Assembly (NCBI RefSeq): GCF_025950085.1
Contig: NZ_JAPDDS010000019.1
Location: 36,342-100,341, forward strand
Source of the DNA: Luteolibacter flavescens
Lineage (GTDB): Bacteria; Verrucomicrobiota; Verrucomicrobiia; Verrucomicrobiales; Akkermansiaceae
Direction of reading: 5' to 3'
Length of the DNA: 64,000 nt
The translations under genes were made by a program, and so were the position numbers. The notes under the pieces are model-generated. The model saw only the letters and a program-made list of their open reading frames with translations. It was not told the origin of the DNA and ran no database searches. Positions 52,962 through 61,559 of the stretch are shown here, one piece after another (within the stretch, counting starts at the first letter, position 1; each line of letters begins with the position of its first letter).

Positions 52962-55322
52962 TCACCTCTTCTTTTTGCCCAGCTTCTTCGGCTTCTTACC
53001 TTTCGGCGGCCAGGTCTTCTCGAATTTCGGTTTCCGTTCCGCCTTCGGTTTCGGCTTGTCTCCGAATTTCACCGGCGACGAGCTGTCCCACTTGATCGGC
53101 GCGCCGTGGACCTTCGAGGCGGGTTCGCCGGCGATGCGGAAGTCGATGAACTTGCCTTGGAAGTCGATGCGCTGGACCTGCAGCTTCACCTTCTGGCCGA
53201 GCTGGAATTGCAGGCCGCCGCGGGAGACGTAGCGCATCTGGGCGTGCTCGAAGTGCCAGTCACCGCGGGGCAGGTCCTCGCGCTTCACCATGCCGCGCGC
53301 GCCGATCCCGGTGGCCTCGACCAGCAGGCCCGCATTGCGGACGTCGGTGATCATGCCGTCGAATTCCGGCGGCGGATCCTGCTTCGTGCAGCCGTCGAGG
53401 AATTCCAGCATCTTGATCTGCTTCGTCTCGTTCTCGGCGTCGGCGGAGGTGCGCTCGGTGTCGGAGATGTGGCGGGAGAACTCCGCCAGCTCGGCCTGGC
53501 CTGCGACCTTGTCCGGGTGCTTCGGCGGATTGGTGAGATACGGCTGCAGCGAGCGGTGGACGATGAGGTCGGCGTAGCGGCGGATCGGACTGGTGAAATG
53601 GCAGTAGTCCGCCTTCGCCAGGCCGTAGTGCCCGAGCGGATCGGGCGCGTAAGCGGCGCGCTTCAGGCTTTTCAGCAGGCCCAGCTTGATGAGGTGCTCG
53701 TCGGGCCGGCCCTTCGAGGCATCCAGCAGCTTCTGGATGTGCGCGCGGTTCGACAGGTCGCCGGGCTGGTAGCCGTGGGCGCGTGCGGTTTCCGTGAATT
53801 CGGCCAGCTTGCCGAAGTCGGGATCCTCGTGGACGCGGTAGATCGTCGGCTTGTTGCGGATCTTCAGGACGTGCGCGACGGCCTCGTTCGCCAGCAACAT
53901 GCATTCCTCGATGAGTTGGTGGCTGGCGGTGTGCTCCACCTGATGGACCTCCACGGCCTTGCCCTTGTCATCGAGCTTCACGCGGATCTCCGGCATTTCC
54001 AGATCCAGCGCGCCGTCCTTGAAGCGCTTCTTGCGGAGCACCGCGGCCATCCGCCACGACTCCTTCACCATCTCCTCCAGATTTGCGGGCGATCCCCCGG
54101 GCGCGGGCTTCCCGTCGAGGATGGCCTGCGCCTGCTCGTAGGAGAGCTTCGACTGGCTATTGATGACCGCGTCGCAGAAGCGGGTCTTCAGCACCTTGCC
54201 CTGCGGCGAGATCTCGATGACCGCGCACTTGGTCAGGCGGTTCACCCCCGGCTTCAGCGAGCAGATGCCATTGGAAAGCTCGGGCGGCAGCATCGGCAGC
54301 ACGCGATCGACCAGGTAGGTCGAGTTCCCGCGCTCGGATGCCTCGCGGTCCAGCGGGGTGCGCGGCTTCACGTAGTGGGAGACGTCGGCGATGTGGACGG
54401 CGAGCGTCCATCCCTTGTCGTGGTTCTCCACCCAGATCGCGTCGTCGTGGTCCTTCGCATCGGCGGGGTCGATGGTGATGACGAGCCGGTCTCGCCAGTC
54501 CTCGCGACGTGCCACTTCATTCGGATCCACTTCTTCCGGCACGGCGCGGGTTTCCGCGAGCACGTCTTCGGGGAAGGTGGTGCGCAGTCCGTGGCGATGG
54601 ATCACCGCGGCGATGTCCACTCCTGCCTGACCCGGCCAACCGAGGACCTCGAGAATGCGGCCGCGCGGGGTGCGGTTCTTTTCCCACTGGTCCAGATCCA
54701 CCACCACGAGCTGCCCGGCCTCGGCGGTCGTGTCGCCGAAGATGTCGATCTGGCCGGAGAGCGCGGGGTCGTCCGTCTCCACCCAGAGGAATTTCGCCTT
54801 CCGGCGGAAAATGCCGACGATGCGACCGCTGCGGCGCTCGAGCACCTTGTCCACCTTGCCGCGGGCATCGGGCTCTTCCTCGGGTACCACCGGCTTGCGG
54901 CCGCGCTGCTTCCATGGTGCGGGCTTCGGCAGGTGGAAGGTCACCACCACCCGGTCGCCCTCCAGGGCGGTGCCGGTGTCGCGGCGCGGGATGTGGATGC
55001 GCGAGTGCGCCTTCAGGTCGATGCCGGTGGCGAGATTGTCCGGATCGGCGGCGTCCGGGTAGAACCACGCGTGGCCGCGGGGCAGGAACTTGATGGTGCC
55101 GCGCAGCTTGTCGTGCCCTGCGGCCTTCGGGAGTTCGTAGCGGCACTTGCGGCCTTCGGCGATCAGGCCCGCGCGGAGCATTTCCGCGAGTTCGGTGCGG
55201 AGGAGGGGGCGGTCGTTCGAGGAAAGGGAGAGGTCGCGGGAAAATTCCGACTTGTTCATCGGGCGGTAACCTTTGCCGCCCATCAGGCGGAGCAACGCGC
55301 TCCGCAGTTCTTTTCGATCCAT
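52962..55322 (-). CDS. rnr: Ribonuclease R
   Basis: A 786-residue exoribonuclease of the RNase II/R family that degrades structured RNA 3' to 5'. Domains in order: N-terminal helix-turn-helix and cold-shock domains (about 1-230, with GTIKFLPRGHAWFYPD), the RNB catalytic domain (about 250-600, with TIDPADAKDHDDAIW carrying the metal-binding Asp residues and MLPPELSNGICSLKPG), a C-terminal S1 domain (about 665-755), and a Lys-rich tail ending KKPKKLGKKKR. The start MDRKELRSALLRLMGG at 55322 matches the winged-helix N-terminus; the longer frame to 55451 is rejected. Confidence 0.95.
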   Translation of the reverse strand: MDRKELRSALLRLMGGKGYRPMNKSEFSRDLSLSSNDRPLLRTELAEMLRAGLIAEGRKCRYELPKAAGHDKLRGTIKFLPRGHAWFYPDAADPDNLATGIDLKAHSRIHIPRRDTGTALEGDRVVVTFHLPKPAPWKQRGRKPVVPEEEPDARGKVDKVLERRSGRIVGIFRRKAKFLWVETDDPALSGQIDIFGDTTAEAGQLVVVDLDQWEKNRTPRGRILEVLGWPGQAGVDIAAVIHRHGLRTTFPEDVLAETRAVPEEVDPNEVARREDWRDRLVITIDPADAKDHDDAIWVENHDKGWTLAVHIADVSHYVKPRTPLDREASERGNSTYLVDRVLPMLPPELSNGICSLKPGVNRLTKCAVIEISPQGKVLKTRFCDAVINSQSKLSYEQAQAILDGKPAPGGSPANLEEMVKESWRMAAVLRKKRFKDGALDLEMPEIRVKLDDKGKAVEVHQVEHTASHQLIEECMLLANEAVAHVLKIRNKPTIYRVHEDPDFGKLAEFTETARAHGYQPGDLSNRAHIQKLLDASKGRPDEHLIKLGLLKSLKRAAYAPDPLGHYGLAKADYCHFTSPIRRYADLIVHRSLQPYLTNPPKHPDKVAGQAELAEFSRHISDTERTSADAENETKQIKMLEFLDGCTKQDPPPEFDGMITDVRNAGLLVEATGIGARGMVKREDLPRGDWHFEHAQMRYVSRGGLQFQLGQKVKLQVQRIDFQGKFIDFRIAGEPASKVHGAPIKWDSSSPVKFGDKPKPKAERKPKFEKTWPPKGKKPKKLGKKKR

Positions 55323-55505
55323 GATGCCGGAGGATGGCCGCTGTCGGGCACTCTGGCAATCCGCGAACCCGAAAAGGGAAAAGCGCTTGGCAGCGCTAGG
55401 GCGTGGGGTAATTTGACGGCAGCATGCCCGGGGAAAACGCAGGATTGCCACCGCGCCCCGAAACCGCTCTTTATCTCCGAACCTGCAATTAACGTATCAG
55501 TCCCT

Positions 55506-56081
55506 ATGAAAACCCGTCCACATCGCCGCCTTTCGCGCGGCTTCACCCTCGTCGAACTGCTCGTCGTCATCTCGATCATCATCGTGCTGGCCGCGATGAG
55601 CTTCGGTGTCATCGGCACCGTCACCAAGAGGCAAAAGACCGTCGAGACACAGGCCACGATCACGGCCCTGTCGCAAGCGATGGATGCCTTCTATTCCGAC
55701 TACAACCGCATGCCGAGTGTGGGATCTTCCGGTGACGAGATGACCACGGAAGGCCAAGCCGGTGCCGACCTCATCACTATCCTGCTGGGCAAGGAGGAGA
55801 GCAGCTCCGAGATGCAGAATCCGAAGCAGATTTCCTACCTGAACACGAAGGTTGGCAAGACCAAGGCCAAGGGCGGTCTGATCTACAGCAACGGCAACAA
55901 AGTCCAAGGCCTCTATGATGCTTGGGGTGAGCCCCTCCGCATCAAATTCGACGACGACTTCGATGACGAAATCTCCGACCCTGTGACTCAAGGGAAGATC
56001 GTGCGCCAGAAGCGCTTCGTCGTCTGGAGCTGGGGCCCGGACAAGAAGTTCGGCGACAACGATGAAGTGAAGTCGTGGTAA
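55506..56081 (+). CDS. GspG-like major pseudopilin
   Basis: A 191-residue type II secretion pseudopilin. The prepilin signal SRGFTLVELLVVISIIIVLAAM has G-F cleavage with Glu at mature position 5, followed by the usual helix and ALSQAMDAFYSDYNRMPS. The C-terminal part (DAWGEPLRI...WSWGPDKKFGDND) matches GspG, including its calcium-binding-like end. The start MKTRPHRRLSRG was chosen; a very long open frame from 52875 is a shadow of rnr on the other strand. A terminator follows, then the giant pseudopilin-like gene. Confidence 0.9.
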   Translation: MKTRPHRRLSRGFTLVELLVVISIIIVLAAMSFGVIGTVTKRQKTVETQATITALSQAMDAFYSDYNRMPSVGSSGDEMTTEGQAGADLITILLGKEESSSEMQNPKQISYLNTKVGKTKAKGGLIYSNGNKVQGLYDAWGEPLRIKFDDDFDDEISDPVTQGKIVRQKRFVVWSWGPDKKFGDNDEVKSW

Positions 56082-56110
56082 TTCGGCATTTTTAAGCAGT
56101 TTTAGTCATG

Positions 56111-56146
56111 AAACCCGCCCGGCCTTTTGGTCGAGGCGGGTTTTTT
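56111..56146 (+). terminator. Intrinsic terminator after the pseudopilin gene
   Basis: AAACCCGCC pairs with GGCGGGTTT across an 11-base spacer plus extra pairs, followed by a run of six T (56141-56146), 30 bases after the stop codon. Confidence 0.9.
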
Positions 56147-56282
56147 GTGCCTCCTGAGTAGTTACAACGTGATGGATGTCAGCGGTTCTACCTAAAATGG
56201 AGGTATTAATTCGCAAATTATCAGTTTAAAAGTGATGTGGCGTAGAAGCTGCGGTGATAGCTTACGCCTACATCACACTGAA

Positions 56283-59200
56283 ATGCGCAAAAACCGTCCC
56301 AGTCGCCGCCGCATTCCGAGCGCACTTTTTTCCAGCCGATCCCGTGGATTCGCGTTGGTCGTGTGCCTGATGCTGATGATGGTCGTCACCCTGCTCGCCG
56401 TGGGGTTGCTCAGTCTCTCGACCGTCGAACTCCGCCGCAGCAATCACGATACCGCCCAGACCCGGGCCCGGGCAAATGCCCGCCTCGCGCTCTCCATGGC
56501 GATCGCCCGCCTGCAGGAAACCGCCGGCCCAGATCAACGGGTCACCGCCCGCGCCGATCTCAAGAATACCGGCGACAACAACCGCTGGGTCGGCGTCTGG
56601 CGCAGCACGCGCAAGCAGGCCGGTGCCGACGTACCGGCGATCCGCTGGGACGAGCGCGAGTCGGTGCTCATCGACACCCGCAGCAGCTCGGGAGGGGACG
56701 ATGGCTTCGAAGGCTGGCTGGTCAGCGGCGACAATGCGACGCCGGGCAATCCGGGCGGCGAACTCGCCACGCTGGTGGGCCAGGGGAGCGTGGCGAATGT
56801 CGCGGACCAAGTGAAAGCACCACTGGTGCGGGTCCAGGGCAAGGATGACGCGGGTGCCTACGCGTTCTGGATTTCCGACGAGTCGATGAAGGCGAGCGTC
56901 AATCCGGTCTCGGTGAAGGCGACCGATGAGCGGCGCTTCCTGCCCGTCCGCTACGGCATCGGCGCGCTGGACCAGCTCTCCGCCGTGGACGGCGCGAAGG
57001 ATGAGGAACTCTCGAAGGTGATCGACCATCGTCAGGCCAGCCTGCTCGGCTCGACGGGGCCGAAGGCTTGGGAGCAGCACTTCCACGCCACGGGTGCCCG
57101 CGCTTCGGCGGTGCTGGCGGATACCTTGCGGGGAGGGCTGAAGGCGGACCTCAGCGCGTATTTCGAGCAGGGCAGCGTCACGGCGAGGGGAGACCTGCTT
57201 CCCGCGGTGACGGATGCGACTTCCATGCTCGGAGGGGCACGGCGGAAGATCCACGGGCCGAAGTTTGGCTCGCTGCGCGCCTTCGCGAATCTCGCCACGA
57301 AGAACAGCGGGAGCGGCATCGCCCCTGCCGCCGCGGCGGTGTCCACGCGCCAGGACAAGTTCGCCTCGCTGCCACGGATGAGCCAGTTCACCGACCAGCC
57401 GATCCATCCGGTGATGGCCGTGGCGGAGATCTACACGCGCCTCGCCTACGTCCGCGGCTACCTCACGGTACATCTTTACCCGCGCGTGGTGCTTTGGAAT
57501 CCCTACAATGTCCCGCTGGCATCCGCGACCTACACCGTCGATTTCAACCTAGCGATCAATGACTCCTTCGTCGTGGAGAAGCGACAGCAGACCACCATCG
57601 ATGTGGTCGATACCGCCTACGACACCCGGAGTAACAAGGACAACCGGATGAGCTTCACGCTGGAAGCCACCGCCTTCGAGCCCGGCGAGGCCCTCGTATT
57701 CTCGCCCAAGGTGGCGGGCAATGCCATCGGAGGCCGTGCCGTCCCGATGGCGCTGCGGACGTCCGGGTCGAACGTGCTCAGTGCCTCGGTCGATCCCCAG
57801 CAGCTCACGAATTTCTACCTCACCATCACCCAGCTCTCCGACAAGGGGGTGAGCGCTTCCGACCTGCCGCTCTACGCGAATCACAACCGCGGAGCCTACT
57901 ACTGGGTGGACATGATGGACTGGTGGGAAGGAAATCCCGACAATGGACTGAAGGTCAGCCTGCATCTCGGTGCAGGATCGAACCACACCGCGCGGATGCG
58001 CCTGCCGCTGCTCCAACTGGTGGACACGGACAACTGGAAGCGCAGCCACGAAGGCCGCTACAACAACGGCCGGTGGCGCGTCGGAGGCGTGGAGCCGATC
58101 CATGATTACGAAGGGACCTCCGAGATGGAGCCATGGGCACGCGGCTGCTATGGCTTCCGCTACAAGTGGTGGGTGGAGAAGAATCCCTACAATTACGCGG
58201 GCCGCTCCGCCGACCGCTTCTGGCAGGCCTCGGTGACCGCGGACTACAACCTGCGCGCCGCCTTCTGCCACCGGAGTCCCTTCGACGCGGGCACCGACAA
58301 TGGCGAGGACCACCACTGGTACATCTGGGGTCCGTATGCGGTGGACAGCCAGCAGGGCCTGCCCTCGCTCTCGCCGGAACGCGCCTCGCACAGCGGGAAG
58401 AATGGCTTCCGTGGGAATCCCTTCTTCGGCGGGGCGAATTCCCGGCCCGACCACGTCTATCCTCTCTACGACATCCCAACCGCGGACGAGCGCATCGTTT
58501 CCCTCGGTCGCTTCCAGCACGCCCAGCTCACGCCCTTCGTCTGGCACCCCACGTATGCGATCGGTGGTTCGTGGGTACCGCCGAACCAGAAGACCCGCGA
58601 GAAGTCCGGCGACACCGCCACGCAGATGACCGCGGCATGGTCCAGCCAGATACAGTGGCTGCCGGCGTGGATGAAGCAGGACCGCAGCCGCGACGAGGTG
58701 GTCTATGACCTTTCCTACGAGACGAACCACGAGTTGTGGGACCGCTACTTCCTCAGCGGCGCGACGAAGGTGGAGAAGGACCAATTCAGCCGCGATGCCG
58801 TGGATAGCCCGCTGCCGAACCTGAGGCTGTATCCGGCGTCCGGCACCGTGGATACCGCGCGGCTCGATGATTTCTACCAGGCGAGCTCGCAGCTCCTCCT
58901 CGGCGGTGCCTTCAATGTGAACTCCACCGAGCCGGGAGCATGGCGCGCGCTCTTCGCCTCAATGCGCGATTCTTCATTCAACTCGCCGGGCTCCGCCTTC
59001 CCGCGCTTCCTGAATCCGGCATCCAGCGAGCACAAGCCGTCCGACCCCTATGATCCGGAGGCTTGGAAGGGCTTCCGCAGCCTGGATGACGAGCAGATCA
59101 CCGCGCTTGCCGATGCCGTGGTGGAGGAGGTGAAGCTTCGCGGCCCTTTCCTCTCGGTCTCCGATTTCATCAATCGCCGTCTGGTCACCGCCAGCTCCGC

Positions 59201-59699
59201 CGATGCCGAGACGGGCATGGAGGGCGCACTGCAGCAGGCGATCGAGCGCGCGGGCCTGAATGACGGCCTTCACGGCGGCGACCTCACGCCTTCATCGACG
59301 GGCTTCGGCAAGGGGCAGTATGAGGTCGGTTCGAATTCCGCCGACTGGGCCTCCATCGATCACATGCGCGAGTCAAAGGGGGCGGGGATGCCGACCTACC
59401 TCCAGCAGGGCGACCTGCTCCAGTCGCTCGGTTCCTTCCTCGTCGCCCGTGGCGATACCTTCGTCGTCCGCGCCTATGGCGAGGCACGCACGCCCGACGG
59501 CCAGAAGGTGGAGGCGCGCGTCTGGTGCGAGGCCGAGGTCCAGCGCCTGCCGGACTACGTGGACCCTGCCGATGCCCCCGAGCAGCCTGCTTTCACCGCC
59601 GCCGGTGCGGCCAATACCGCCATTTCCGAAGCCAGCCAGAGATTCGGACGCCGTTTCACCGTCGTCTCCTTCCGCTGGCTCGCCCCGACCGAAGTCTGA
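56283..59699 (+). CDS. Giant pseudopilin-like protein, Verru_Chthon cassette protein A type (second copy)
   Basis: An 1138-residue protein starting MRKNRPSRRRIPSALFSSRS. The prepilin-like segment SRGFALVVCLMLMMVVTLLAV has G-F cleavage and a membrane helix but no Glu5. The helix RANARLALSMAIARLQETAG and block WVGVWRSTRKQ follow, then a long unique body. Near the C-terminus are GAFNVNSTEPGAWRALF, LSVSDFINRRL and DTFVVRAYGEA, all matching the copy at 28788-32444, and the last segment FTVVSFRWLAPTEV matches its ending too. A tip-type minor pseudopilin role (GspK-like) is inferred. The exported partner gene follows at 15 bases. Confidence 0.82.
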   Translation: MRKNRPSRRRIPSALFSSRSRGFALVVCLMLMMVVTLLAVGLLSLSTVELRRSNHDTAQTRARANARLALSMAIARLQETAGPDQRVTARADLKNTGDNNRWVGVWRSTRKQAGADVPAIRWDERESVLIDTRSSSGGDDGFEGWLVSGDNATPGNPGGELATLVGQGSVANVADQVKAPLVRVQGKDDAGAYAFWISDESMKASVNPVSVKATDERRFLPVRYGIGALDQLSAVDGAKDEELSKVIDHRQASLLGSTGPKAWEQHFHATGARASAVLADTLRGGLKADLSAYFEQGSVTARGDLLPAVTDATSMLGGARRKIHGPKFGSLRAFANLATKNSGSGIAPAAAAVSTRQDKFASLPRMSQFTDQPIHPVMAVAEIYTRLAYVRGYLTVHLYPRVVLWNPYNVPLASATYTVDFNLAINDSFVVEKRQQTTIDVVDTAYDTRSNKDNRMSFTLEATAFEPGEALVFSPKVAGNAIGGRAVPMALRTSGSNVLSASVDPQQLTNFYLTITQLSDKGVSASDLPLYANHNRGAYYWVDMMDWWEGNPDNGLKVSLHLGAGSNHTARMRLPLLQLVDTDNWKRSHEGRYNNGRWRVGGVEPIHDYEGTSEMEPWARGCYGFRYKWWVEKNPYNYAGRSADRFWQASVTADYNLRAAFCHRSPFDAGTDNGEDHHWYIWGPYAVDSQQGLPSLSPERASHSGKNGFRGNPFFGGANSRPDHVYPLYDIPTADERIVSLGRFQHAQLTPFVWHPTYAIGGSWVPPNQKTREKSGDTATQMTAAWSSQIQWLPAWMKQDRSRDEVVYDLSYETNHELWDRYFLSGATKVEKDQFSRDAVDSPLPNLRLYPASGTVDTARLDDFYQASSQLLLGGAFNVNSTEPGAWRALFASMRDSSFNSPGSAFPRFLNPASSEHKPSDPYDPEAWKGFRSLDDEQITALADAVVEEVKLRGPFLSVSDFINRRLVTASSADAETGMEGALQQAIERAGLNDGLHGGDLTPSSTGFGKGQYEVGSNSADWASIDHMRESKGAGMPTYLQQGDLLQSLGSFLVARGDTFVVRAYGEARTPDGQKVEARVWCEAEVQRLPDYVDPADAPEQPAFTAAGAANTAISEASQRFGRRFTVVSFRWLAPTEV

Positions 59700-59714
59700 C
59701 CGAGACCTGCCGTC

Positions 59715-60650
59715 ATGAAACTCCGACTGCTGATTCCATTCATCCTGACTGCCGTGCTCCATGCGCAGCAGCCGCCTCCACCGCCGCCGCCTGATCCAGG
59801 TGGCGGTGACAAGGGCATTCCCGGGGGAAATCTCGACCTGAGCAGCATCCCGGTTCCGGAGGCGGACAAGAAGACGCTGCCGCAGCTCAGTGAGGCCGAG
59901 ATCAAGGCAAAGCCCGTCCAGATCTCCGTGGTGCCCATCGGCTGGGTCTCGCCGCCGATCATCTACATCGACAAGGATGGCATGCCGCGCGAGCGCTACC
60001 GCGATCCGATGGAGTATCCGCCGGTGGTTTATCACATCGCCACGGAGAAAGGCTCGATCCGCCTCACCGGCGCCCACAATCAGGTGGCACCTCCCACCGC
60101 CGTCCCGCGCCGGGTGGAAATGACGCTTTCTTATGAGGAGCCACCGAATCCCACGGGTGATGCCGTGCACGATCCGAAGAAGGGACCGAGCCTCAAGACG
60201 ATCGGCAACTTCCCCGTTCCTGCCGGTGCCACGCATCTCGTGGCTGTCGTTTGGAAAGATCCCGACGCCAAGCTGTGGACCAATCCGCAGGTGAAGGTGA
60301 TCGACGTCTCGCCCGCGACGGTGAAGGGCAACGAAGCCGTGGTGATCAATCTCTCCGGCCGCGAACTTGCCATTCACCGCGGCGATGTGCCGTACAAGAT
60401 CGCTTCCGGCTTCATGGGAAAGGTCGCCCTCCCGGTGAATGCAAAGGGCCAGGTGCCCATGGTTGTCGCTGCGGCGTCGGGTGTCGGTTGGCAGCAGCTC
60501 TCCCGCACCGTGCTCGGCCCGCGGAAGGACGACCGCATCTTCGTGCTCGCGTGGCAGGCTCCGGAGACTCCTGCGCAACCGGCGGGCGTAGCGCTTCAGG
60601 CCATCGCCAAGCGGCTTCCGGAAGCAAAGGCCTTCGAGCCTTCCAAGTAA
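59715..60650 (+). CDS. Exported protein of unknown function, partner of the pseudopilin-like gene
   Basis: A 311-residue protein with a Sec signal (MKLRLLIPFILTAVLHA) followed by a Pro-rich linker (QQPPPPPPPDPGGG). The rest is beta-rich: VVYHIATEKGSIRL, FPVPAGATHLVAVVWKD, VINLSGRELAIHRGD. No enzyme motif is recognised. The body resembles the exported protein at 18881-19612 in motif order. It starts 15 bases after the giant gene, so the two are co-transcribed, and the pair ends at a strong terminator. Confidence 0.72.
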   Translation: MKLRLLIPFILTAVLHAQQPPPPPPPDPGGGDKGIPGGNLDLSSIPVPEADKKTLPQLSEAEIKAKPVQISVVPIGWVSPPIIYIDKDGMPRERYRDPMEYPPVVYHIATEKGSIRLTGAHNQVAPPTAVPRRVEMTLSYEEPPNPTGDAVHDPKKGPSLKTIGNFPVPAGATHLVAVVWKDPDAKLWTNPQVKVIDVSPATVKGNEAVVINLSGRELAIHRGDVPYKIASGFMGKVALPVNAKGQVPMVVAAASGVGWQQLSRTVLGPRKDDRIFVLAWQAPETPAQPAGVALQAIAKRLPEAKAFEPSK

Positions 60651-60671
60651 GTCTTGATGATCAAAATGGTC

Positions 60672-60717
60672 GCGGGGCGGTGACCGGTGATCCGGTCTCC
60701 GCCCCGCTCTCTTTTTC
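60672..60717 (+). terminator. Intrinsic terminator of the pseudopilin-like operon
   Basis: GCGGGGCGG (60672-60680) pairs with CCGCCCCGC (60699-60707), and an inner GACCGG/CCGGTC stem closes a 4-base loop. The hairpin is followed by TCTCTTTTTC. It lies between two convergent genes. Confidence 0.9.
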
Positions 60718-60737
60718 TCCGGGGAAAAGGTCTTCGT

Positions 60738-61340
60738 TCAGCGTCCGCGCGGCGGGCGACCTCCGCCCGGTCCGGAGCGGCGGCCTTCGCCCTGCGGCGG
60801 CGGGCCTTGCTCGCCATCCTCATCGCCTGCCTCGCGTGGAGGATGCGGCGGGCGCGGGTGGAGCTCCTGCGGCGTCAGTTCGCCGTCCTCGTTCTTGTCG
60901 AGGGTCGCGAGTGATTCGGAGGCCGCAGCGATCTCCTCGGCGGAAATTTCTCCGTCCCGGTCGGTGTCGAGCGCTGCCACGAGCGGGGAGCCGGGGCCGC
61001 GAGGATGGCGGGGTGGCTTGCCGTGACCTTGGCCATCACCCTTCTCTTCCAGCGGAGGGGGAGCGCCAGCTCCTTCCGGGGCTCCTTCGGGTGGCTTGGG
61101 CCGCAGCTCGTCTTTCGAGAGGGCACCGTCGCCATCGGCATCGAGCGTGAGCAGCGATTCGGAGGCCGCCTTGATTTCCTCGGCGGAGAGCTTGTCGTCG
61201 CCATCCGTATTCAGCGCCTCGAAGATGGGCTGGGGCGGGTGGGGCGGGCGACCTCCCTGTGGCGGTCCCTGGCGCTCGTCCTGGGCATTGCAAGCAAGGG
61301 TGGCCAGCAGGGCCGCGGCGATCGTGATCGTAGTCTTCAT
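60738..61340 (-). CDS. Exported EF-hand protein divergent from a CpxRA-like system
   Basis: A 200-residue secreted protein with signal peptide MKTTITIAAALLATLACNA, then a Gly/Pro-rich linker and four EF-hand-like loops in two pairs: NTDGDDKLSAEE, DADGDGALSKDE, DTDRDGEISAEE and DKNEDGELTPQE. The spacer between the pairs and the tail are rich in Pro, Gly, Glu and Arg. It probably binds calcium or another cation in the periplasm. It is transcribed away from a response regulator gene across 219 bases. The arrangement recalls cpxP facing cpxRA, though the proteins are unrelated. Confidence 0.88.
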   Translation of the reverse strand: MKTTITIAAALLATLACNAQDERQGPPQGGRPPHPPQPIFEALNTDGDDKLSAEEIKAASESLLTLDADGDGALSKDELRPKPPEGAPEGAGAPPPLEEKGDGQGHGKPPRHPRGPGSPLVAALDTDRDGEISAEEIAAASESLATLDKNEDGELTPQELHPRPPHPPREAGDEDGEQGPPPQGEGRRSGPGGGRPPRGR

Positions 61341-61410
61341 GTTCGGTGGATTCGTTCGTGCTTTTGTTTCGCGGCGGAGAACCGTCTCACGCCACCGAGG
61401 AAACCGCCGG

Positions 61411-61532
61411 TTTGTTAAGCTCATGTGTGGATCGCGGAGAAATCGTGTAAAAGTTGCCCGATCCCGCGAATCCGCCGTCCGCCGGGCGATTTTCCGGGGA
61501 CACGCCGTGCTTTGTTAAGCGCTCGTAAAATC
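61411..61532. promoter_or_regulatory. Candidate OmpR-family binding sites between EF-hand and regulator genes
   Basis: The 10-mer TTTGTTAAGC occurs at 61411-61420 and again at 61511-61520, exactly 100 bases apart. In the second copy GTTAA is followed at 11-base spacing by GTAAA (61514-61530), the layout expected for a dimeric OmpR-family regulator. A further GTAAAA occurs near 61448. Both divergent genes could be controlled from here. Confidence 0.45.
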
Positions 61533-61559
61533 GATGGCCTGCCCGGCCCGGATTGGCGC

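Noticed and set aside
52875..55505. Apparent 877-residue extension of the pseudopilin frame
   Set aside because: This part is the reverse reading of rnr; the prepilin signal starts at 55506.
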